Positions 1 to 7,226 of a DNA stretch of 64,000 nucleotides are shown one piece after another. The DNA comes from DASUPK01 sp963815045. Its GTDB lineage: Bacteria > Actinomycetota > Thermoleophilia > Solirubrobacterales > 70-9. A program made the translations under genes and the position numbers. The stretch spans positions 558,001-622,000 of the forward strand of contig CAWFET010000003.1 of the NCBI GenBank assembly GCA_963815045.1. The letters run 5' to 3'. How positions within the stretch are numbered: position 1 is the first letter of the stretch; every line of letters starts with the position of its first letter. Below the pieces are notes generated by a model. The model saw nothing but the letters and a program-made list of their open reading frames with translations. It made no database searches and was not told the DNA's origin.

Positions 1-1
1 T

Positions 2-598
2 CCGCAGGAGGCGCTCGAGCTGCTCATGGAGGGAAACCGGCGTCACCGGGAGGGCAGGCTCGAGCTGCACGATCACTCTCCGGTGGGCGATGAGCGTGCC
101 AGCCGCCAGATGCCGTTCGCGGCGATCGTCAGCTGCGCCGACTCGCGCGTCTCGCCGACCCTGATCTTCGACGTCGACCGGGGCAATCTCTTCTCGTCGA
201 AGGTCGCGGGGAACACGATTGACAGCGGCACCCTGGGCAGCACGGAGTTCGCCGTCAAGGTGCTCGGCGTGAAGCTGGTCATGGTCCTCGGCCACAGCAA
301 CTGCGGCGCCGTCACCGCGGCGATCGACGTCGCCAACGGGGAGGCGAGCTACCCGCCCGAGGAGTACGGGGCGATCGGCGAGGTGGTCGACCGGATCGTC
401 CCGTCGATCCGTGAGCTGGCGGAGCCCGCCCGCACGGTGCCGGCCTGCGTCGAGCTGAATGCCGCGGCGCAGGCGGCCGACCTCGCCGCGCGGGAGCCGA
501 TCATCAGGCCGGCGGTCGACACGCGGCAGATCATGGTGGTGTCCGCGGTCTACGACCTCGAGACCGGGGGGGTCTCGGTCGTGGGGCCGGTCACCTGA
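2..598 (+). CDS. beta-carbonic anhydrase (5' end outside window)
   Basis: Zinc enzyme interconverting CO2 and bicarbonate in the cytoplasm. The frame is open from base 2, and the first codons (PQEALELL before MEGNRR) match the usual beta-class N-terminus, so the true start lies upstream and the gene is partial. The zinc site is visible: Cys-Ala-Asp-Ser-Arg near nt 134-148, then His-x2-Cys in GHSNCGAV near nt 290-313. The C-terminal strand (MVVSAVYDLETGGVSVVG) is typical. The stop overlaps the end of the convergent YVTN gene by 8 bp. A second, shorter carbonic anhydrase lies near 22 kb. The family is clear. Confidence 0.93.
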   Translation, partial: PQEALELLMEGNRRHREGRLELHDHSPVGDERASRQMPFAAIVSCADSRVSPTLIFDVDRGNLFSSKVAGNTIDSGTLGSTEFAVKVLGVKLVMVLGHSNCGAVTAAIDVANGEASYPPEEYGAIGEVVDRIVPSIRELAEPARTVPACVELNAAAQAADLAAREPIIRPAVDTRQIMVVSAVYDLETGGVSVVGPVT

Positions 599-1778
599 AG
601 ATTCCGGTGTGGCCCAGCGAGTAGCGGCCGGGCTGCGGGTACACGCAGAGGCCGTGTGGCCCGCTGCCCACCGGAATCCGGGCGAGCAGGTGCCCGTTTT
701 GGGTACTGATCGCATAGACCTCGCCGCCGTAGCGGCCCGAGAGCCAGAGGACGCGTCCGTCGGCGGAGACGCCGCCCATGTCCGGGCTGCCCCCGGGGAT
801 GTGCCAGGTGTGGACGACCTTGCGCGTCGCGAACGAGATGACAGACACTTCGCCGGCCGTTCGGTCCGAGACGTACAGGTACTTCGAGTCTCGGCTGACG
901 TAGAGGCCGTGGGCCCCAGCGGCGGTGGGGATGAAGCCGACCTTCTTGAAGGACTTGGCATCGATCAGCCAGACGCCGTCCGCGTACTGGTCCGCCACAT
1001 AGAAGAGCTGGCCGTCCGGTGAAAGCTTCACGTCCTGGGGCGAGGCCCCTGTGCTCAGTGTGAGTTGACCGACCACCCGCTGGCGTTGCAGATCGACCTT
1101 GATCAGGGACTTTCCGAACTCACAGCTCGCGACGAGGAAGCGGCCGTCCGCCGTGAAGTCCATGTGGTTGACCCCGGCGCAGGGCACCGAGAGCGTGTGG
1201 TCGCTCCGCATCGTGTGCGGGTCGCGGAAGTTGAGCGTCTGCATCCGCTCCTCGACCACGATCGCGAAGCGTCCGTCAGGCGTGAAGTAGAGGTTGTACG
1301 GATCCGTCACCGGGACCGCTCGCCCGGGTCGGCCGGTGGCCGGGTTGATCGGGGTCAACGAGTTGCCCTCGTCGTTGTTGACCCAGAGCGTCTTCAGATC
1401 GTGCGACGGGACGACGTGCTGCGGCAGGGTGCCGACCGGGAACTGGCCGATGACCTTGTAGGTCCGCGGGTCGATGACGCTGACGGTGTTGCTCTCGCTG
1501 TTGGGGACGTACACGCGGGAGGGAAACCGCCGTACTACCGGCGAGAGCATCCCGGGGCGATCGGCGGCGTACACGTCGTGTGGGTCCAGCGGCGGTGGGA
1601 CTTGGAACCGCGTTTGACCATCCGCGCCCGCGGATCCGGCGCTCGCCGTCGTCCCATGGGGGCCGCCACTGCCCGACCCACTGGTGGCAATGAACCAGAT
1701 CAGCAGCGCCGTAACGGAGCCGACCAGCGCCGCGAGGCGAATCAGACCGCGTCGCCGAGCACGGCTCATCACAGGCAA
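591..1778 (-). CDS. YVTN-family beta-propeller protein, membrane-anchored
   Basis: About 395 residues. An N-terminal Arg-rich stretch and one hydrophobic segment (residues about 13-33) act as an uncleaved anchor or signal, followed by a Gly/Ser linker and then about seven YVTN/NHL-type blades such as VYVPNSESNTVSVIDP and LFYVADQYADGVWLID. Such propellers usually bind ligands or partners outside the cell; substrate unknown. ATG at 1778 is used, but the ATG at 1769 (MSRARRRG) fits better with the neighbouring kelch protein, whose N-terminus is homologous. It is divergent from that gene. Confidence 0.85.
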   Translation of the reverse strand: MPVMSRARRRGLIRLAALVGSVTALLIWFIATSGSGSGGPHGTTASAGSAGADGQTRFQVPPPLDPHDVYAADRPGMLSPVVRRFPSRVYVPNSESNTVSVIDPRTYKVIGQFPVGTLPQHVVPSHDLKTLWVNNDEGNSLTPINPATGRPGRAVPVTDPYNLYFTPDGRFAIVVEERMQTLNFRDPHTMRSDHTLSVPCAGVNHMDFTADGRFLVASCEFGKSLIKVDLQRQRVVGQLTLSTGASPQDVKLSPDGQLFYVADQYADGVWLIDAKSFKKVGFIPTAAGAHGLYVSRDSKYLYVSDRTAGEVSVISFATRKVVHTWHIPGGSPDMGGVSADGRVLWLSGRYGGEVYAISTQNGHLLARIPVGSGPHGLCVYPQPGRYSLGHTGIFR

Positions 1779-1877
1779 GCCTCGTGGGTTCTGATGAAGC
1801 GAGTCTAAGGGGCGGAGTAGAGAACGCTCATCATGTGCTTAGGAAGCCTTCACGTGCCCCGATCACGGTCATCCGCG

Positions 1878-2882
1878 ATGAGCTCCGAGCGCCGCCGAGG
1901 CCTGGTCCGGCTGGGGATCCTGCTGTGTTCGATTGCGGCGCTGGCCGTGGTCGGCCTGAACGCGATCTCGGGCTCCGGCGGCGGGCAGAGCGAGAGCGGC
2001 CAGTCGGCCAGCGCCCGTCCCGTGCGCCAGGGCCCTGCGAGGTTGACCGCCACATCGAGCCGCGGCCGTCTGCCGGTCGCGATTCACGGGGAGACGGTCG
2101 CCCCGGTCTCGGGAGGCCTCCTCGTGATCGGCGGCGAGGACAGCGGCGGGTCGACCGATCGCGTCTACCGCCTCGATCCGGCCTCAGGACGCTCCACGCC
2201 CGACGGGTCGCTCGCCCAGCCGCTCCATGACGCGGCCGCGGTCACACTGAACAATGGGACTCTGGTCTTCGGTGGGGGAAACACCTCGACCCTCGACCTG
2301 GCCCAGGCTCTGACGCCCGGCGGGACCGCGGAGGTCGTCGGCCACCTTCCCGACGCCGTCTCCGATATCTCGGCGGTCCGCCTCGGTGACGCCGCCTATG
2401 TGCTCGGCGGCTACGACGGCCAGCAGCCGTCGGCATCGGTCCTGCAGACGACGAACGGCAGGTCGTTCACGAGGGTCGCGCGGCTACCGACCGCGGTTCG
2501 CTACGGCGCCGCGGCGACGGTGGGGGACAAGATCTATGTCTTCGGCGGCGAGCTGGGGGACGGCAGCGAGACCAGCGAGATCCAGGAGTTCGACCTCGGG
2601 ACGGAGCGGGCCGTGGTCGCCGGCCACCTTCCCGACGCCCTCTCCCACGCCTCGGCGGTCAACCTCGACGGCACGATCTATCTGCTCGGTGGCCGGATCA
2701 ACGGCGCCGCCAGCGACCGGATCCTTCGCTTCGACCCCGCCAGGAACGTCGTCGTCCCGGCCGGCCATCTTCCGCAGCCCGTCTTCGACGGCGCCGCCGG
2801 GACGGTCGGTGGGCGGGCCTACCTGCTCGGGGGCCTCGGCGCCTCCGAGACCCCGCTCGATTCCGTGATCGAGCTGCGCTAG
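1878..2882 (+). CDS. kelch-repeat beta-propeller protein, membrane-anchored
   Basis: 334 residues from the ATG at 1878 (MSSERRRGLVRLG), chosen because it aligns with the N-terminus of the divergent YVTN gene; an upstream ATG at 1833 would add 15 unlikely residues. One hydrophobic segment at about 10-30 is followed by a Gly/Ser linker and five to six kelch blades, recognisable by repeated GG plus Tyr/Trp-spaced motifs (YVLGGYDG, IYVFGGELG, IYLLGGRIN, AYLLGGLG). It probably sits outside the membrane. The stop overlaps the convergent FKBP gene by 4 bp. Ligand unknown. Confidence 0.85.
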   Translation: MSSERRRGLVRLGILLCSIAALAVVGLNAISGSGGGQSESGQSASARPVRQGPARLTATSSRGRLPVAIHGETVAPVSGGLLVIGGEDSGGSTDRVYRLDPASGRSTPDGSLAQPLHDAAAVTLNNGTLVFGGGNTSTLDLAQALTPGGTAEVVGHLPDAVSDISAVRLGDAAYVLGGYDGQQPSASVLQTTNGRSFTRVARLPTAVRYGAAATVGDKIYVFGGELGDGSETSEIQEFDLGTERAVVAGHLPDALSHASAVNLDGTIYLLGGRINGAASDRILRFDPARNVVVPAGHLPQPVFDGAAGTVGGRAYLLGGLGASETPLDSVIELR

Positions 2883-3373
2883 CCGATCGAGACCAGGTCG
2901 ATCACGAACACGAGGGTCGCGTTCGGCGGGATCGTCGGCGGCTGGCCCTGGGCGCCGTAGGCGAGGCCCGGCGGGATGATCAGCTCACGGCGACCGCCGG
3001 CCTTCATCCCGGCGACTCCCTGGTCCCATCCCTGGATGACCTGTCCGCCGCCGAGCTTGAACGAGAACGGCTGGCCGTGGTCATAGGAGGAGTCGAACTT
3101 GCTGCCGTTGTCGTAGAGGACGCCGATGTACTGGACGCTCACCTGGTCGCCCGGCTTGGCCGCGGGCCCGGTGCCCGTCTTCAGGTCCTTCACCACGAGG
3201 CTGGTGGGGGCGGCCCCGGTGGGCAGCTTCACGGTGGGGCCGTTCGGCACGGTGATGTCGGCCTTCGCGGCGGTGTCGCTGCTGGAGCCGCCGCCCCGCC
3301 CGATCAGGATCACCGCGACCACCACGACGAGAATCCCGCCGGCCACGAGCAGCCCGATCACCCTGCGATCCAT
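2879..3373 (-). CDS. FKBP-type peptidyl-prolyl cis-trans isomerase, membrane-anchored
   Basis: 164 residues. Residues about 5-24 form a single hydrophobic anchor (VIGLLVAGGILVVVVAVILI), followed by a linker and one FKBP domain (about 65-164) with the hallmark segments GDQVSVQYIGVLYDNGSKFD, GQVIQGWDQGVAGMKAGG and the C-terminal ATLVFVIDLVSIG. It should assist folding of exported proteins by isomerising prolyl bonds outside the membrane. Typical length for a one-domain secreted FKBP. Confidence 0.93.
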   Translation of the reverse strand: MDRRVIGLLVAGGILVVVVAVILIGRGGGSSSDTAAKADITVPNGPTVKLPTGAAPTSLVVKDLKTGTGPAAKPGDQVSVQYIGVLYDNGSKFDSSYDHGQPFSFKLGGGQVIQGWDQGVAGMKAGGRRELIIPPGLAYGAQGQPPTIPPNATLVFVIDLVSIG

Positions 3374-3396
3374 GGCGCGGGATCGTACGCGGCCGC

Positions 3397-5079
3397 TCAG
3401 GATGGCGCGGTGCCGTTGACCGCCATCAGGCGGTCGAGGCGCTGCCCGAGCTCCGAGCGCATTGCGGCGTCATCCTGGCTCAGGACCTCTCCGGTGTCGC
3501 GATCGACGAGGTTGCGGCTCTCGTCTGGATCCCGCTCGAGGTCGTACATCTCGTACTCCGGCGGCTTCTTCCCGGCCGGGTCGAAGTAGAGCGCGAATTT
3601 CGTGTTGGCGGTGCGCACGGCGCGAATCCGATTGGGCTGGCCGGACACGTCCTGCAGCGCGGTGGCCGCCTGGTGGTCGTCGTAGGTGAAGTGGATCTCG
3701 TCCTGGACGGCTTCGCCGGGGCTCCCGTGAGCTGCGATGGGGCCGAGGTCCACGCCGCTTCGGCGCAGCCGGTCGTTCTCCGGCGCGGCGTGCTTCGCCA
3801 GGATCGGGGACAGGTCGTGGCCCTTGGCCTGGCCGTCCAGGCCGGTCCCGGCGACCGTCGCGATCGTGGGCAGCAGGTCCACCAGCGAGACGAGCGCGTC
3901 CGAGTGCACGGGACGCGGGAAGAGCACCGGGTTCGAGACGACGAGCGGGATGTTGATCGTCTCCTCGTAGGTGTTGAACGCCTTCTGCCGCAGGCCTCCG
4001 TGGGAGAGGCCCATCTCGCCGTGATCGGCGCAGCGGAAGACCATGGTCCGGGAGCGGATCGAGTCGGGATCCGTGGGGTCGCCCAGCGCGGCCATCACCC
4101 GGCCGAGCTGCTCGTCGACCACGCGGTGCAGGTGGGCGTAGAAGTTCACGTACTCGAGCTGCTCTCGCTCGTCCCGCAGTGGCCCCAGATACGCCGTCAT
4201 CCCCATCTTCATCAGCTCGTGGACGGAGGGCTTGTCCCGGAGCGACTCGTCCACGGTCGGCGGCAGCTTCACGCCGAGGTCCATGTACCCCTCCTCCTCG
4301 TATCCGCCGCGGACGTGCTGCGCCGGGAAACCGAGGACGTCGTGAGGGTTGACCAGGGAGACGACCAGGCAGAACGGCTCCGGAAGGTCGGCCCGGCCGA
4401 GCCACTCCTCGACCTGACGTGTGTAGACCTCGTCCCAGCCCATCCCGAGGGGCCCGGCGTTGCCCGCCCCGAAATGCTCGGCCTTCGCGTTTTCGCCCGC
4501 GTCGGGCGGCTCCCAGTCGGCGAAGCCATACTCGTCGCGCAGGCGGTCGGCGTCCGACGGCGCCCAGCCGCCGAACATGTCGCCGCCGGAGGGGTGGGTC
4601 AGGTGCCACTTGCCCTTGTAGGCGACCTCGTAGCCTCGGCTTCGCAGGACGTGGGCGAGGCTCTGGGTGTCCGGCCGCAGCTCGGGCTCTCCGCCCGACT
4701 TGGGCCCGGCCTGGACCAGGCCTCTTCCGAAGTTGCGGAGCGCGCGGCGACGCGGGGCGTTCGGTCCCCGCAGCATCCCCACCAGCTCCCGCAGGACCGC
4801 GGGTGAGTTGCCGATGTCGGGACGCAGGTCGGCCTGGGTGTGGGTGAGCGTGACGCCGTGCTGCGCCGGATAGCGGCCGGTGAACAGGGTCGCGCGGCTC
4901 GGAGAGCACATCGACGTGTTGGTGAAGGCGCGGTGGAAGGTGAGGCTGTTCTGCTCCAGGGCGTGCTGGTTCGGCGTCAGGTCCCGCAGCCAGCCCGAGA
5001 AGTCCGGCCAGTGGCGGGGATAACGCTGCTGATCGGTGATCAACAGGACGACGTTGGGCGGCTTGGCGGCCGTGGTCAG
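3397..5079 (-). CDS. sulfatase (formylglycine-dependent, Cys type), probable CTG start
   Basis: About 560 residues. The alkaline-phosphatase-fold start PPNVVLLITDQQR supplies the first metal-binding Asp; the CSPSR motif near residue 58 is the Cys-type signature converted to formylglycine by FGE; GKWHL and ADHGEMG follow. It hydrolyses sulfate esters; substrate unknown. The open frame runs into the upstream secreted-protein gene, but no ATG, GTG or TTG lies in frame near the needed start. CTG at 5079-5077 overlaps the upstream TGA (CTGA), the arrangement expected of translational coupling. An internal TTG at 5043 would remove the first strand. Confidence 0.88.
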   Translation of the reverse strand: MTTAAKPPNVVLLITDQQRYPRHWPDFSGWLRDLTPNQHALEQNSLTFHRAFTNTSMCSPSRATLFTGRYPAQHGVTLTHTQADLRPDIGNSPAVLRELVGMLRGPNAPRRRALRNFGRGLVQAGPKSGGEPELRPDTQSLAHVLRSRGYEVAYKGKWHLTHPSGGDMFGGWAPSDADRLRDEYGFADWEPPDAGENAKAEHFGAGNAGPLGMGWDEVYTRQVEEWLGRADLPEPFCLVVSLVNPHDVLGFPAQHVRGGYEEEGYMDLGVKLPPTVDESLRDKPSVHELMKMGMTAYLGPLRDEREQLEYVNFYAHLHRVVDEQLGRVMAALGDPTDPDSIRSRTMVFRCADHGEMGLSHGGLRQKAFNTYEETINIPLVVSNPVLFPRPVHSDALVSLVDLLPTIATVAGTGLDGQAKGHDLSPILAKHAAPENDRLRRSGVDLGPIAAHGSPGEAVQDEIHFTYDDHQAATALQDVSGQPNRIRAVRTANTKFALYFDPAGKKPPEYEMYDLERDPDESRNLVDRDTGEVLSQDDAAMRSELGQRLDRLMAVNGTAPS

Positions 5080-6431
5080 CCCTTGTTCTTCTTGCCGCCG
5101 GGACAGCCGAACTGCTGCTCGAACTGGGCCTTGCTCATGTAGGTGCCGGTCGGGTAGTACGGGCCCATCACCTGCGCGGCGGTGTTCGGCTGGCTCACAT
5201 CCCAGGACGTCCTGTGGAAGTGGGGGGAGGGGATGACGTTCCGCGTCACGAGCGAGCCGATGTCCGGTCGGCCCGCAGCATCGCCCACCGGGTCGGCCGG
5301 CAGCCAGGCCACACCGCACCGCTTCGTTGCGTTTCGAGGCCGGTTGCCGGCGTGCGCCACGACCATCACGTAGCGCCGTCCCTTCCGCAGCGGGAACTGC
5401 TCGTCGTAGAGGCACTTGTAGGTGCCGGTCACCGCGAGCGACTCCTCGACGCACATGTCCCATTCGCGCATCTGCCCGCCGCCCATGCGCATCTCCCCGG
5501 AGTCGGTGTGGGGCGTCTTCGGCATCTTGCCCCGGACGACCAGCACCTGACCGTACGCGAAGCTGTAGGTGCCGACCATGTAGCGGGCGTCGAGGTTGTT
5601 GTAGAAGGTGCCGACCGGCGTGGGGTCCGCGGCGGCATGCTCGGCCGGGCTCTTGTAGGAGCTCAGCGTGTAATTCAGGCTGAAGAACTTCTCGAAGGAG
5701 AAGTCCGGCGTGGCCGGGTTCGTCGCCGGGTCCTTTCCCGGCCAGTTGACGTAGTTCTGGTAGACGGGCAGCGGCAGGTTCTGCGACGCATACGAGTGGT
5801 TGGAGTTGAGAGCGTCACAGAGCGCCTGACCCTTCAGGACGCTGCCGTCGGCGAGGTGGAGCTCCGGCTTCGGCAGGGGCTCGCCGCCCGCGCGGCCGCG
5901 GCCCTTGTCGGGCACGTAGACGCGGTAGAGGATGTCCTGGTAGGAGCTGTAGTTCGGGTCGGGCTGCGCGTAGAGGGTGTTGCGCGCGGGCACCGCGGGC
6001 ACCGGCTGGCTCAGCACGGACAGCGTGTAGTTGCGCTTCCGCACATCCCGGCGGTGACCCTTGACGAACGGGTTGCCCGAGCCCTTGTCCGGCTTCGTCA
6101 GGTAGTCGGAGACGGTGTTCGTCGCCGTGCCGTTGTTGACGTACGCGGTCATCGACTGGAAGCGCGCGTGAGAGAACTTGCCGCGCAGCCGCAGGACCGC
6201 ACCGGGCGGCGTGGCGAACTTGGCGCCCCAGTAGGTGATCTCCTGGCCGGGGAAGCCCTGGTTGGTCCGAGGGTCGACGTTGGTGAACGGGCCTGTCCAG
6301 AAGCAGCTCGCAACCGGCAGGTTGTTCGGGTTGTAGCCGGTGGGAACGGCCGCTCCGGCCTGGCTCGCGGCGGCGCCGAGGAGAAGTGCCGAGGCCGACG
6401 CCGCGGCGATGCCTCGGAGGAATCGGCGCAT
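5076..6431 (-). CDS. secreted protein of unknown function
   Basis: 451 residues with a clear Sec signal peptide (Arg-rich start, then an Ala/Leu core ending about residue 27, AGA). The mature part is rich in aromatic, Asn and Thr residues and has several Cys. I do not recognise the family. The gene is between a TetR regulator (1-bp overlap of its start with that stop) and a sulfatase (stop overlaps the sulfatase start), so the three form one operon. The C-terminus is mildly basic (GCPGGKKNKG) but is not the K/C tail seen in other secreted proteins here. Confidence 0.8.
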   Translation of the reverse strand: MRRFLRGIAAASASALLLGAAASQAGAAVPTGYNPNNLPVASCFWTGPFTNVDPRTNQGFPGQEITYWGAKFATPPGAVLRLRGKFSHARFQSMTAYVNNGTATNTVSDYLTKPDKGSGNPFVKGHRRDVRKRNYTLSVLSQPVPAVPARNTLYAQPDPNYSSYQDILYRVYVPDKGRGRAGGEPLPKPELHLADGSVLKGQALCDALNSNHSYASQNLPLPVYQNYVNWPGKDPATNPATPDFSFEKFFSLNYTLSSYKSPAEHAAADPTPVGTFYNNLDARYMVGTYSFAYGQVLVVRGKMPKTPHTDSGEMRMGGGQMREWDMCVEESLAVTGTYKCLYDEQFPLRKGRRYVMVVAHAGNRPRNATKRCGVAWLPADPVGDAAGRPDIGSLVTRNVIPSPHFHRTSWDVSQPNTAAQVMGPYYPTGTYMSKAQFEQQFGCPGGKKNKG

Positions 6432-7018
6432 CAGCGCGCGACTCCGGTTGCGCTCGCTCCCGCGGCCGCGTTCATCGCCGACATCAACGTCCCGCCGACC
6501 AGCTCCATCACCTGCTCGCGCGGGATCTCCTGCTCGATCGCCGACTCGATCACCGTCTCCACGTAGGCGAGGAATCCGTCCAGCGCGATCCGGACGACCA
6601 CGGGGGGCCGGGTCGTCCCGATCTGGTTGAGGGCGATGTTGTCGATCACCCGCTCGCGGTAGCTGCGGGCGATCTCGAGCAGGAACGGGTCGACGCTGCC
6701 GCGGCCCTGGCGGTAGAGCTGCCAGGCGTCCGTCGGCTCGGCGGCATGATCCATCATCCGGTTGAGATTGCCCGCCAGGCGCTCGGCGAGGGGTACGTCC
6801 GAGTCGGTGATCCAGCCGCTCGAGAGCTGCTCGCCGGCACGGTGCACGGCGGCCTCGAGCAGCTGCTGCCTTCCGCCGGGGAAGTAGTGGTAGACGAGGT
6901 TGCGCGTCACGCCCGCCCGGTTCGCCACCGCCTCGAACGCGAGGTTCTCGTGGCCGTCGCGCGCGGCGATGCCCAGCGCGCAGTCAATCAGCTGGTCGCG
7001 CCGCTCCGCGGGTGGCAG
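6431..7018 (-). CDS. TetR-family regulator, start disturbed
   Basis: The helix-turn-helix is clear (FEAVANRAGVTRNLVYHYFP) with the conserved region before it (RRDQLIDCALGIAARDGHENLAF), but no ATG/GTG/TTG lies in frame upstream of that region. The only in-frame options are CTG at 7018 or GTG at 6928, which would cut the HTH. An ATG at 7044 after a good ribosome site would be in frame if the run of six C (7026-7031, minus strand) had seven. So this is either a CTG start, a single-base deletion or a sequence error. It is first in the operon with the secreted protein and sulfatase, which it probably controls. Confidence 0.82.
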   Translation of the reverse strand: MPPAERRDQLIDCALGIAARDGHENLAFEAVANRAGVTRNLVYHYFPGGRQQLLEAAVHRAGEQLSSGWITDSDVPLAERLAGNLNRMMDHAAEPTDAWQLYRQGRGSVDPFLLEIARSYRERVIDNIALNQIGTTRPPVVVRIALDGFLAYVETVIESAIEQEIPREQVMELVGGTLMSAMNAAAGASATGVAR

Positions 7019-7055
7019 TCGACGCGGGGGGAGCTCACCTCCATCGGTGCGACCT

Positions 7056-7077
7056 TACACCCTATTTACGGGATGTA
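7056..7077. promoter_or_regulatory. imperfect inverted repeat upstream of TetR gene
   Basis: TACACCC, a short AT-rich spacer, then GGGATGTA, in an unusually AT-rich stretch directly upstream of the TetR gene. It fits an autoregulatory TetR operator in position and form, but the arms do not match perfectly. Low certainty. Confidence 0.35.
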
Positions 7078-7124
7078 CAACTTGAGTATTTGTGAAATAA
7101 GCCGCGTTCGCGCGCAGCACGAGA

Positions 7125-7196
7125 TGGGCGCGGTTGGGATCGAACCAACGACCTCTCCCGTGTGAGGGGAGCGCTCTCCCGCTGAGCTACGCGCCC
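7125..7196 (-). tRNA. tRNA-Val (anticodon CAC)
   Basis: A full cloverleaf can be folded: acceptor GGGCGCG pairs with CGCGCCC, D arm GCTC/GAGC, anticodon stem CTCCC/GGGAG around the loop CTCACAC (anticodon CAC), and T arm GTTGG-TTCGATC-CCAAC. The discriminator is A and CCA is not encoded. 72 nt long; lies between the TetR and MMPL genes. Confidence 0.96.
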
Positions 7197-7226
7197 GGGA
7201 GGGGGCTGATGATAGGCAGCGCCCGG

